This document shows, one piece after another, positions 27,461 through 35,700 of a stretch of 64,000 bases of DNA. Numbering within the stretch: position 1 is the stretch's first letter; each line of letters starts with the position of its first letter. The notes under the pieces were generated by a model, which had not been told where the DNA came from, made no database searches, and saw only the letters and a program-made list of their open reading frames with translations. This DNA comes from Eilatimonas milleporae (lineage in GTDB: Bacteria > Pseudomonadota > Alphaproteobacteria > Sphingomonadales > Kordiimonadaceae). The translations under genes were made by a program, and so were the position numbers. The DNA lies in contig NZ_REFR01000011.1 in the NCBI RefSeq assembly GCF_003688555.1, positions 186,001 through 250,000 of the forward strand, in the 5' to 3' direction.

Positions 27461-27937
27461 TTAGGTGTTCTTATTTTTTATATAGAGAAATATCTCGAAT
27501 ATTGGAAATAAAGATATAAATAAAAGTATTAGTAATACGATTGTTCCTAGAGGTATTTCATTAAAAAATATTTTATTTAAGGAATTGTATAATATAATTC
27601 CCCCAGTGAGATACATAAGGAACCATTCTATTATGTATACCGGCGGTGCAATTCCAATAATTTTCTCATCCCCTATTTTTCCTAAGATGGTTTTTTTGGG
27701 TAAAATAAAATTTAATATTGTAGCCATAAAAAACAAAAAAGAAACGTATAATATTACGTCTTTATAAAAAACAATGGTCATGGAAAATAAAGCACAAAGA
27801 ATGCAGTAAATATTTTGAAAAAAATTCCTTCTTTTGTCTTGATGCGAGAAATAAAATCTTGATTTTTTATCTTTTGTTGGGAAGAAGAAAATTGAGGAAG
27901 ATATTCCTATTTCGTTCCCTATTCTATATTTTAGCAC
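27461..27937 (-). CDS. Small four-helix membrane protein A; candidate immunity protein
   Basis: 158 residues. The GTG at 27937 is chosen because TAGGAGAG precedes it with a 7-base gap and because it then aligns end to end with protein C. Helices lie near 41-55, 60-78, 99-118 and 125-147, with a Pro-Lys-Lys loop between helices 2 and 3. It is the first gene after the GG-leader peptide, 56 bp downstream, the usual place for a cognate immunity gene. AT-rich codon use sets it apart from the host genes. No known family is recognised; a role in peptide maturation or modification cannot be excluded. Confidence 0.65.
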   Translation of the reverse strand: MLKYRIGNEIGISSSIFFFPTKDKKSRFYFSHQDKRRNFFQNIYCILCALFSMTIVFYKDVILYVSFLFFMATILNFILPKKTILGKIGDEKIIGIAPPVYIIEWFLMYLTGGIILYNSLNKIFFNEIPLGTIVLLILLFISLFPIFEIFLYIKNKNT

Positions 27938-27993
27938 AATGACTCTCCTATAGAGCGGTTTGAAAGATAAGTCCTTCAAGCCGCAAGTGGTTA

Positions 27994-28290
27994 TTATAGG
28001 CCCATCCAGCCAGTAACAAGCGCTGCACCGCCTAGTACGGCCGTGATCCCGCCTGCAATGGGGGTATGCGGTCCAGGAACAAGCATAAATGTGCCGGTTA
28101 GTACGGCGCCTGCACCTAAAACACCGGAAATTCCTACATTTACATTACCTAAACCGCCGCTGCGGCCGCCACCGCCGCCGCCATTTTCTTCCTCCTTGAT
28201 GTCAGAGGCTCTCTGTGCACCGCGAACCCGTGACCCCCCTAACACATATTGCATTTCTTCACCTGTAAGGTCTCTTACATCATTGGGCAT
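27994..28290 (-). CDS. Double-glycine-leader peptide (class II bacteriocin/microcin-like)
   Basis: 98-residue precursor. The leader, residues 1-19, has L-T-G-E-E-M-Q-Y-V-L-G-G (8-19), which fits the consensus recognised by C39 peptidases; cleavage is expected after G19. The 79-residue product begins basic (S-R-V-R-G-A-Q-R), continues with an acidic spacer and six consecutive Gly, and ends in two hydrophobic Gly/Ala-rich segments (about 53-73 and 78-96) separated by V-P-G-P-H-T-P, typical of membrane-active colicin V-like peptides. The ATG is preceded by GGAG with a 7-base gap. It follows the C39/ABC exporter by 109 bp and precedes three small membrane proteins. The mature peptide itself resembles nothing I can name. 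Confidence 0.85.
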   Translation of the reverse strand: MPNDVRDLTGEEMQYVLGGSRVRGAQRASDIKEEENGGGGGGRSGGLGNVNVGISGVLGAGAVLTGTFMLVPGPHTPIAGGITAVLGGAALVTGWMGL

Positions 28291-28399
28291 GTAATTCTCC
28301 AATCGGTTAAAGTTAAGAAATGGAACATTTTGTCCCGCTTCAATGCGCTTGGCGCATATCCATATGCGGCTTGGGTCGCATATGAATCTCTCAAATCCT

Positions 28400-29464
28400 T
28401 CACCCTGTTTTGGCGGTGAACTCTTCGTCATCCTTTTGTTCGATTATGGTGCCTTGTGCCATGACAAACAGTCTGTCCGCCGCCTCGATGACAGCATCTT
28501 TGTGGGCGACCGTGATGCGTGTGGCCGGTAATGATTTTATGTTGACGAGAATGGCGCGTTCATTGTCCGCATCCAGATTGGCGGTTCCTTCGTCCATCAC
28601 CAGAAAGGTCGGCTGCCGGTAGAGGGCTCTTGCAAGCAACAGCCGCTGTTGTTGACCGCCTGAAAGCGATGATCCCATATGCCCGATGAGGGTGTCGTAT
28701 TTCATGGGCATTCGGTCGATTTCCTCTTGAATGGAGGCTGCGCGGGCACAGGCGGCAATCCGGTCGATGTCGGCATTGTCATCAAAGAAACTGACGTTTT
28801 CCGCCACTGTGCCGGACATCAGGGCGTCCTGCTGCATCACGGTACCGAAGCACTGGCGATAAGCGCGGATATCAAACGATGATAATGGCATGTCATCGAC
28901 GAGAATTTCCCCTTTGTTCGGGATATCCAGACCCAGGATCAGTTTAAGCAATGTCGTTTTCCCACCGCCCGATGGACCGGTTATGACCACCAGTTCCTTC
29001 GGGCGAACGGTGAAAGAGACCCCCTTTAGGATCCAGGGGTCTTCGTCGCCATACTTGAACCAGACATCCCTGAATTCGATTTTGCCGGTCAGTTGTTCCG
29101 GGGGCCGGGACCGACGGCCAAATCGGTTTCTGATGATGTTGTCGGCTTCGAGGGGGTCGTCCAAATCCACTTCCGGCCGCTCGAATGAGATATCCGCCAC
29201 TCTCTCCAGATGAAGGGACAGCATTCTGAATTCAAACAGACGCTCGATGAGGGCAATGATGTTTTCACTGAACTGGCGTTTGTATGCCATAAAGGCAAAT
29301 AGCATACCGATGCTCATGGAATTGGAAAGTATCAGTCCGGCGCCAAAATAAATGACCAATATGTTCTCGGCTCCAAATAAAACTCCCTGAAAAGATTGAA
29401 GAAATATTTGGATTCTGGCTACACTGATAGTGTTGTTTATTTTATTGATAAGGCTATTAACCCA
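28400..29464 (-). pseudogene. C-terminal part of the C39/ABC exporter (helices and ATPase), after a frameshift
   Basis: About 354 residues in the frame that continues the exporter after the shift near 29463. It carries the last transmembrane helices and the complete nucleotide-binding domain: Walker A G-P-S-G-G-G-K-T-T, signature L-S-G-G-Q-Q-Q-R, Walker B L-V-M-D-E-G-T-A-N-L-D and H-loop A-H-K-D. In an intact gene this would be one polypeptide with the upstream C39 part. With the frame broken it has no obvious ribosome-binding site near the junction, so it would not be made without frameshifting or an internal start. A sequencing error is the simplest benign explanation. Confidence 0.8.
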
Positions 29465-30596
29465 GGCGTGTCTCACGCTCGCGTTCTCGACCGAAAATTT
29501 TAATTGTCTGGATCGCTGAGACACTTTCAATAAAAGCTGTTTCTTCCTTTGCTTCCGATATCAGCGCTGATTGCTCTCTGGCTTTGATCACTCCGTAAAG
29601 GGCAAATCTGATTGCGGAAAAAATCAGGATTGTGGCGATGACCAGAAACGCGAGCTTCGGACTGTACAGGAGCATGATCAGGCCGGTGGTAATCGCCATG
29701 GCGCCGTCGATCACACTGGCCGCAATGCCTTCCGAAAAAAGCTTGCCAATCGGTTTTGTCGATCCAAAGCGGCTGAGAATATCGCCCATATGGCGCTTCT
29801 CAAACCACTGCATGGGAAGGTACATCAGATGATGAAACAGATTTCGTGTCATCTGAATGCTTAGGGAACTCCCTACATACATCAGGAGCATCGACCGCAT
29901 GAAACTGACAATAACGTTGATTAATACGAGAATGCCGAAACCGACAGCGACCACAAAAAGAAGGTCCTGATCATATTTCGGGACGACTTCATCTATGACG
30001 ATCTGCATGTAAAAGGGCATCGCCAGAGCAAGCAGCTGAATGATCGCCGACAATAGAATGGTGTAGAAGACAGATTTCGACAGCCCGGATACGCTTGACC
30101 AAAGATCGGTCAGTTTCATTTTCCGGGGCGGTTTTTTTGTTTTAAAAAACTCGCTTGGATACAATTCAAGCGCTACGCCCGTGAAAAGCGGTGACGCCTG
30201 TTCCAGGGTCAGTTTTTGGACCCCCCTGTCAGGGTCGTGGATGATAATCCTGTTGTTTTTGACGGCTTTCAGAACCACGAAATGGTTCATCTCCCAGTGC
30301 AGGATGCACGGCTTCGCCAGTTTATGGAGTGCCGAGAGCTCGGCCCGAACCGGTCTGCTCAGCAGGTTCATTTTTTCTGCTGTGACTACCAGGCCTTTCA
30401 AGCTCGACCCGTTCAGCGAAACAGGGTACGCCTTCCGCAATTCGTTGATATCGGTTTCCCAGCCATGGTACCCGGCGATCATGGCAAGGCAGGCTAGGCC
30501 GCATTCCGATACCTCGGTCTGATAAATAAGGGGCAGCTTTCTCCCCATGCCAAATTTGACCCGTGCCATGAGTTCTTTTGCGTCTTCAAGGCTCAT
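29457..30596 (-). pseudogene. N-terminal part of the C39 peptidase/ABC exporter (CvaB-like), frameshifted
   Basis: 379 residues: a C39 bacteriocin-processing peptidase (residues 15-145) with catalytic C32 (in S-E-C-G-L-A-C), H105 (N-H-F-V-V-L) and D121 (H-D-P-D-R-G), followed by the first part of the ABC membrane domain (helices near 175-195, 210-235, 295-315, 320-340). The frame stops after E-R-E-T-R-L-G. Removing one base of the codon after E-R-E-T-R gives W-V-N-S-L-I-N, the normal continuation in CvaB-like exporters, so a one-base insertion at about 29463-29468 splits the gene. The exporter would cleave the GG leader and export the peptide with HlyD and an outer-membrane TolC-like protein. 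It starts directly after the hlyD stop (TAAATG). Confidence 0.85.
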
Positions 30597-31850
30597 TTAC
30601 GCGGCCCTTCTGAAGCGGGTAAATGGGTCGAGAAGCCACTCATATAAACGACGGGAAGCCAGCACGATGTCGGCTTTCAGGCGCATATTCGGTCTCAATG
30701 TTACCTGTTCGCCATAAGCATCGACGGTCTGACGTGCCAGCTTTATGGTGACACGATAGCATGGTTCCTTGATCGTTATCGAAGGTCCAACCTCCCTTGG
30801 TGTGAAAAGGGTGTCGGTAATGGAGGTCACAACGCCGTCATAGGCGCCAAATTTTCTATAATCATAAGCGTCAAACATCAGTTTGACGCGCTGGTCTCTT
30901 TTCACAAACCCGATGGAATTGGCGGGCACATAGAGATGTGCGTATAATTCTTGGTCGACTGGAACAATCGACAGCATGGGGATACTGCCGGTAACACTAT
31001 TGCCTGCGATTGCCTGGAGCCCCGATACTTGGCCGCTTACCGGTGCGGGGATGTAGGTTAGCCGGTCATTTTCCAGTGAAAGCAACCGCTCGCGGAGGGA
31101 TAATATCTCTCTTTCAAAATCAAGTTCTTTCTTCTGGAAATTTAATTCCAGATCGGATTTTTTGCTTTCATATCCGTCAATTTTATTCTCTAGGTCGATC
31201 TGCTGGCGCCTGAGCGCCGCCAATTCCTGAGTATGATTTAAAAATCGTTCTTTTCTCGAATTATATTCAATTTTCGCGATATGACCACTTTGCAGAAGTT
31301 GTTCTGTTTCCGACAGTATGGTTTGGAAGCTTTTAATGATCTGAAATTGCGTGTCTATCTGTTCCTGGATTTGAGCAAGCAGCTTCTCATTACGCTTGGT
31401 CTCGTCTGACAACTGCATCAGAGCATTGCGGTGACGACGCCTCTCATTTGTGGAAGCTTTCGAGAGTATATCAATTTTGTCTTTAATGGATTGTACCAGT
31501 CGATGGTCAACTTCTATGCCATCTTCGTTTTTCCGGTTGGATTTAATGGAAAATAGATTCTGTCCTTCTTTGACGTGGTCGCCGTCTTTTATAAAAACAG
31601 TGGATACAATGCCTTTCTTGTTTGAGTAAATTTTTGCAATTCCACTTTTGGGAATCAGTTCTCCTGTGCCATTTACTTTTAGAGAGTAGTGGCCGAAGTA
31701 CAGATATAAGCCTATGGCGACGATAATCATGCAAATAATGGCGGCGACGAAGCCTGTGGAGTGTGGGCGGACGATCAGGATATCCCCCCACATTCGTTGC
31801 CTGACATGATCGACAGCTTCTTCCCGAAACAACTTCAAGGCATATCTCAC
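30597..31850 (-). CDS. HlyD-family secretion adaptor (CvaA-like)
   Basis: 417-residue membrane-fusion protein linking the ABC exporter to the outer-membrane channel. A short cytosolic N-terminus precedes one helix (about residues 30-48); the first lipoyl half follows (G-I-V-S-T-V-F-I-K-D-G-D-H-V-K-E-G-Q near 80-97). A long coiled coil spans about 115-265 (rich in Leu/Glu/Lys, e.g. S-L-R-E-R-L-L-S-L-E-N-D), and the second lipoyl half and barrel domain (about 268-390) include A-P-V-S-G-Q-V-S-G-L. First gene of the island's operon; the exporter start abuts its stop. No TolC homologue is in the window. Confidence 0.92.
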   Translation of the reverse strand: MRYALKLFREEAVDHVRQRMWGDILIVRPHSTGFVAAIICMIIVAIGLYLYFGHYSLKVNGTGELIPKSGIAKIYSNKKGIVSTVFIKDGDHVKEGQNLFSIKSNRKNEDGIEVDHRLVQSIKDKIDILSKASTNERRRHRNALMQLSDETKRNEKLLAQIQEQIDTQFQIIKSFQTILSETEQLLQSGHIAKIEYNSRKERFLNHTQELAALRRQQIDLENKIDGYESKKSDLELNFQKKELDFEREILSLRERLLSLENDRLTYIPAPVSGQVSGLQAIAGNSVTGSIPMLSIVPVDQELYAHLYVPANSIGFVKRDQRVKLMFDAYDYRKFGAYDGVVTSITDTLFTPREVGPSITIKEPCYRVTIKLARQTVDAYGEQVTLRPNMRLKADIVLASRRLYEWLLDPFTRFRRAA

Positions 31851-32038
31851 TCACCGAAAAGAATTAAATCATTGGTTTATTGATGTAAGATAAATTTGCA
31901 AGCAAAAATTGCTAACAATTTTAAAGTGCAATTTTGTGGTTTAATCGCTTTTTGATATTTTCTGTTTAAGCGTAGCTGTCTGCTCCGCAAAGATGATGTA
32001 TCTGTTCCCTTTGCGCAGTGTGGTTTCGGATTTGACAT
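31851..32038 (-). promoter_or_regulatory. AT-rich promoter region of the microcin-like operon
   Basis: 188 bp upstream of hlyD, clearly AT-rich, containing a perfect inverted repeat at 31905-31922 and several weak promoter-like hexamers on the minus strand (e.g. TTGCTT then CAATAA 17 bp on). It ends at the terminator of the next gene. I cannot fix the transcription start. Confidence 0.45.
31905..31922. promoter_or_regulatory. Inverted repeat upstream of the microcin-like operon
   Basis: AAAATTG, spacer CTAA, CAATTTT: 7-bp perfect arms centred about 63 bp before the hlyD start, where a repressor or activator could bind. Confidence 0.45.
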
Positions 32039-32064
32039 AAAAAACGCCGGGCAGGGGCCCGGCG
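32039..32064 (-). terminator. Rho-independent terminator of the DUF2189 gene
   Basis: On the minus strand an 8-bp perfect stem (CGCCGGGC / GCCCGGCG) with a 4-base loop is followed by six T, 43 bp after the stop of the DUF2189 gene. It also separates that gene from the bacteriocin-like operon. Confidence 0.85.
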
Positions 32065-32106
32065 CATCATTCTACCGTTTTTACGAATGGATGATATGCG
32101 GCCGTC

Positions 32107-32940
32107 CTATTCGCCCACCATCTGCCGGTAGGCATGCCAGCTGGCGTGACCGATCAATGGAAACACCACCACCAGGCCGACAAACAGCGTGGCGATGCCG
32201 AACGCCGTGAACAGCGCGATCAGCCAGCCCCACAGCATCATCGGCCAGAAATTTTCCCGGATCGTGCGGATCGAGGTGATCGTCGCCGTCAGGAAATCCA
32301 CATCCCGGTCCATCAGCATGGGCACGGCAACGACACTGACGGCATAGGCACCGAAAGCGGTCACCCCGCCGATGATGCTGCCGATCACCAGCATCCAGGC
32401 CCCCTCGGCACTGAACAGCAGGGTCGGCAGGAAATTTTCCAGCGGCGGAAACGGCTCCAGCCCGAAAAACATGGCATAGACCAGCGTCGCCATGCGCACC
32501 CAGGCCAGATAGATCAGCATCAGCGTCAGCCCCATATAGGCCATCTGGATGGGTGCCGGCAGCTTGACCTTGAACATGGTGTCCAGCGTGGGTTTTTCCC
32601 CCGCCGCCAGGCGCCGGCTGGCGTCATACAGTCCGATGGCGAAAACCGGTCCCACCAGCATGAAGCCCGCGCTCAGCACCAGCACTGTCGCCGTCAGCTC
32701 CAACTGGAACAGCATCAGCAGCAGCACGAAGGAAATTCCGGTAAAGGCCGCGCCGTACACCAGACTGTTGGCGGCGTTCGCGGTCAGGTCCTTCCAGCCG
32801 GCGGACAGCCAGCGCCAAGGATCTTCCGCCGTGACGGGGTTGATGGTCGGCCCAGTCACATGTTTTTGGCCCGGCACATGTTTCTTAGGTCCGCTGGCGG
32901 GCTGCGGCGTGGCGGTCTCGGTGGTCTCTGCGGTGGTCAT
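32107..32940 (-). CDS. DUF2189 integral membrane protein
   Basis: 277 residues; cytosolic N-terminus (1-35, low complexity Lys/His/Pro/Gly) then W-R-W-L-S-A-G-W-K-D-L near 42-52 and at least six hydrophobic helices. The phrase N-S-L-V-Y-G-A-A-F near 58-66 and the spacing of helices match the DUF2189 family, whose function is unknown. It is common in proteobacteria near respiratory or metal genes. It is a single-gene unit with its own terminator. The 5' part has a short repeat (K-K-H-V-P-G-Q-K-H-V-T-G). Confidence 0.8.
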   Translation of the reverse strand: MTTAETTETATPQPASGPKKHVPGQKHVTGPTINPVTAEDPWRWLSAGWKDLTANAANSLVYGAAFTGISFVLLLMLFQLELTATVLVLSAGFMLVGPVFAIGLYDASRRLAAGEKPTLDTMFKVKLPAPIQMAYMGLTLMLIYLAWVRMATLVYAMFFGLEPFPPLENFLPTLLFSAEGAWMLVIGSIIGGVTAFGAYAVSVVAVPMLMDRDVDFLTATITSIRTIRENFWPMMLWGWLIALFTAFGIATLFVGLVVVFPLIGHASWHAYRQMVGE

Positions 32941-33229
32941 GGCTCTCTCCCCAATCCGTCAGGCGCGGTCAGGCCATAATACCCCGATCAAACCAAACCA
33001 TACGCACGAAGGGGCCGGACCAATGCCGTGGAATATCCCATGGTCCACTATGACGGGCAAAAAGAAAAGCCTGTTTGATCTGTCGCAAAATCGCGCAAGA
33101 CCAGTGCCGCCGCGAAACCGGGCGCCGGATACAGGGCCAGGGCAGGACCAGAAGCAGAGCCGGAAGCAACGGATAGGAAGCGTGGACAGGACGCGCGCAA
33201 GGCAGGGCGTATGCGGCATGCGTGGGCGT
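32941..33229. other. Spacer between DUF2189 and ftsY
   Basis: 289 bp containing the promoter region of the minus-strand DUF2189 gene. Nothing further is recognisable; some low-complexity GC-rich repeats are present near 33115-33180. Confidence 0.35.
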
Positions 33230-34213
33230 TCAGGCGGCGGGCCGGTCCCGCGTGTCCAGACCGACCAGGGCCTCGGCGAACTCATCCGGGTCGAACGCGG
33301 CCAGGTCCTCGACCGCCTCACCGACGCCGATGGCATGCACCGGCAGGCCGAATTTGTCGGCGATCGCCACCAGCACCCCGCCTTTCGCCGATCCGTCCAG
33401 CTTGGTCATCACCAGCCCGGAAATGCTGGCCATGTCCTGAAATACCTCCACCTGATGGACGGCGTTCTGGCCCGTGGTGGCGTCCAGCACCAGCAGTGTG
33501 TCGTGCGGCGCGCCCTCCACCTTCTTGCCGATCACCCGCACCACCTTGGCCAGTTCGGCCATCAGTTCGGCGCGGTTTTGCAGGCGCCCGGCGGTGTCGA
33601 TCAGCAGCACGTCCACCCCTTGGGCAACGGCGCTGTCCACCGCCTCATACGCCAGTGCGGCGGCGTCCGATCCGGTCGGCTTGGCCACCACCGGCACACC
33701 GACGCGCTGCCCCCAGATCTGCAATTGCTCGATCGCGGCGGCGCGGAAGGTGTCGCCGGCGGCCAGCATGACCGATTTGCCCTCCTGCTTGAACCGTTTG
33801 GCCAGCTTGCCGATGGTGGTGGTCTTGCCCGCGCCGTTGACGCCCGCCATCAGGATCACATGCGGCTTGTGTCCGCTGTTCACGGTCAGGGGTTTGGCTA
33901 CCGGGGACAGAATGGCGCCGACCTCACGCGCCAGAAACCGGCGCACTTCCTCATCCGTGATGTCCTTGTCATAACGGTCCTGGGCCAGCGCTTCTGTCAG
34001 CCGGGTGGCGGTCGTCACCCCCAGGTCGGCGCTGATCAGCAGCTCTTCCAGCGCTTCCAGCGTGTCGTCGTCCAGCTTCGACCGGGTGAAAATACCCGTG
34101 ATCCCGTCCGAAATCTTGCCGGTGGACCGCCGCAGGCCGTCTTTCAGCCGGGTGAACCAGCCTTTTTTACCCGCGCCTTTTTTCCCGGTATCAGCTTTGC
34201 CCGTCTCCGTCAT
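33230..34213 (-). CDS. ftsY: Signal recognition particle receptor FtsY
   Basis: 327-residue SRP GTPase that docks SRP-ribosome complexes at the membrane. A short Lys/Gly-rich membrane-binding N-terminus is followed by the N domain (25-110) and G domain: G1 G-V-N-G-A-G-K-T-T near 123-131, D-T-F-R-A-A near 157-162, D-T-A-G-R near 207-211, T-K-L-D near 267-270. It overlaps the end of mtaB by 4 bp (ATGA), the third gene of dapF-mtaB-ftsY. The acidic A domain of the E. coli type is absent, as in other alphaproteobacteria. Confidence 0.95.
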   Translation of the reverse strand: MTETGKADTGKKGAGKKGWFTRLKDGLRRSTGKISDGITGIFTRSKLDDDTLEALEELLISADLGVTTATRLTEALAQDRYDKDITDEEVRRFLAREVGAILSPVAKPLTVNSGHKPHVILMAGVNGAGKTTTIGKLAKRFKQEGKSVMLAAGDTFRAAAIEQLQIWGQRVGVPVVAKPTGSDAAALAYEAVDSAVAQGVDVLLIDTAGRLQNRAELMAELAKVVRVIGKKVEGAPHDTLLVLDATTGQNAVHQVEVFQDMASISGLVMTKLDGSAKGGVLVAIADKFGLPVHAIGVGEAVEDLAAFDPDEFAEALVGLDTRDRPAA

Positions 34214-35700
34214 GCCGTGCCGTCTTTCGCCCCAGGCTCACACCCGTGCCCGTGCGCATATCCATGCCCGTACCCGTGTGTATGGCCGTTTGTGTATCCG
34301 GTGCCCTGCGCACGGTCCGGCCCATCCTCCAGCCCGCGCATGGTGCGTCCGTCATGATGCACCAGCGTCACGGGCACGCGCGCGCCCGGCCGGTGGTCGC
34401 CCGTCAGCGTCACGGGGATGAAATCTTCCGTATGACCGGTCGCCATGCCGCCGCCACCGCGTTCCACCAGCACCTCGGCGCGGGTGCCGGCACGCCGCGC
34501 GAACAGGGCCTTGACCCTGGCCTCGCCGTGGGCGCGCAGGCGGGCGGCGCGCTCTTTACGCACCGCTTTCGCCACCTTGTTGGGGATGCGCGCGGCCGGC
34601 GTGCCCTCACGCTCGCTGTAGGGAAACACATGCAGCCAGGTCAGGTCGCACTCCTCCACCAGACGCAGGCTGTTCGCGAACATCTCGTCCGTTTCCGTCG
34701 GGAAGCCGGCAATGATGTCGGCGCCGAAAACCACCTCGGGACGGCGCGCGCGCACCGCCGTACAGAAATGGATGGCATCCTCCCGCAGATGGCGGCGCTT
34801 CATCCGTTTCAGGATCATATTGTCGCCCGCCTGCAGCGACAGGTGCAAATGCGGCATCACCCGTGTCTCGCCGGTGATGGCGTCCATCAGCGGTCCGTCC
34901 ACCTCGATACTGTCGATCGACGAAATGCGCAGGCGCGGCAGGTCCGGCACATGGGTCAGGATTTTCTGCACCAGCACGCCCAGCGACGGCGTGCCCGGCA
35001 GGTCCTCGCCGAAACTGGTGATGTCCACACCGGTCAGCACCACTTCGCCATATCCCGTGTCCACCAGCCGCTTGATCTGATCGACCACGCCGCCCATGGG
35101 CACCGACCGGCTGTTGCCGCGCCCGTACGGGATGATGCAGAAGGTACAGCGGTGGTTGCAGCCGTTCTGGATTTGCACGAAGGCCCGCGCCCGGTCGCCG
35201 AACCCGTCGATCAGATGGCCGGCGGTTTCCGTCACCGCGAAAATATCGTTGACCGCCACGCGCGGCGTCGCCGCGTCGAGAAATCCGCGTGGGTCCGCAT
35301 CTTTTTCCGCTACGCCGGTGATGGGGGACTCTTTGGCCCCTGTATTCTTGATCCGGGCATCCTTGGCCAGCGTGTCCCACATGGCGCCGTCCAGCTTTTC
35401 GCCATTGCCGATGACGGCGTTCACCCCATCCAGGCGTGCGAAACTGTCCGGGTCCACCTGGGCGGCGCAGCCCGTCACCACCAGCCGTGCGTCCGGCCGT
35501 TCGCGGGCGATGCGGCGGATCGTCTGGCGTGCCTGCCGGGCGGCTTCCGCCGTCACCGCGCAGGTGTTGACGATGACCGCATCGTCAAGGCCCGCGCGCG
35601 CCGCGTGGGTGCGCATCACCTCGCTCTCATAGGCGTTCAACCGGCAGCCGAAGGTGATCACCTCGGTACTCCCGTGTTTGCTGTCACGCGTCTCGCTCAC
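34210..35700 (-). CDS. mtaB: tRNA t6A37 methylthiotransferase MtaB
   Basis: 496-residue radical-SAM enzyme forming ms2t6A37 in tRNA. The N-terminal UPF0004 domain supplies Cys (F-G-C-R-L-N near 19, N-T-C-A-V near 46, V-T-G-C-A-A near 75-80), the radical-SAM motif C-N-H-R-C-T-F-C lies near 179-186, and a C-terminal TRAM domain follows (about 395-455). The phrase T-F-G-C-R-L-N-A-Y-E-S-E is MtaB-type. Beyond the TRAM domain is an unusual tail with His-Gly repeats (G-H-T-H-G-Y-G-H-G-Y-A-H-G-H-G-C), encoded by 12-bp repeats and not part of the family. It overlaps dapF and ftsY by ATGA on both sides, indicating tight translational coupling. Confidence 0.93.
   Translation of the reverse strand: MSETRDSKHGSTEVITFGCRLNAYESEVMRTHAARAGLDDAVIVNTCAVTAEAARQARQTIRRIARERPDARLVVTGCAAQVDPDSFARLDGVNAVIGNGEKLDGAMWDTLAKDARIKNTGAKESPITGVAEKDADPRGFLDAATPRVAVNDIFAVTETAGHLIDGFGDRARAFVQIQNGCNHRCTFCIIPYGRGNSRSVPMGGVVDQIKRLVDTGYGEVVLTGVDITSFGEDLPGTPSLGVLVQKILTHVPDLPRLRISSIDSIEVDGPLMDAITGETRVMPHLHLSLQAGDNMILKRMKRRHLREDAIHFCTAVRARRPEVVFGADIIAGFPTETDEMFANSLRLVEECDLTWLHVFPYSEREGTPAARIPNKVAKAVRKERAARLRAHGEARVKALFARRAGTRAEVLVERGGGGMATGHTEDFIPVTLTGDHRPGARVPVTLVHHDGRTMRGLEDGPDRAQGTGYTNGHTHGYGHGYAHGHGCEPGAKDGTA
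34244..34303 (-). repeat. 6/12-bp tandem repeat in the mtaB C-terminus
   Basis: Five 12-base units of two degenerate CCGTGC-like hexamers each (CCGTGCCCGTGC, GCATATCCATGC, CCGTACCCGTGT and two more diverged ones). In frame, they encode alternating His and Gly/Tyr. Confidence 0.75.

Noticed and set aside
29457-29470. Programmed ribosomal frameshift joining the two halves of the C39/ABC exporter
   Set aside because: No slippery heptamer or downstream stimulatory structure is evident at the junction, and this exporter family is not known to use one. Mutation or sequencing error is simpler.
26280-32030. Insertion sequence or phage as the carrier of the AT-rich island
   Set aside because: No transposase, integrase, attachment repeat or tRNA is visible at either edge. 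Transfer is inferred from composition and content only.
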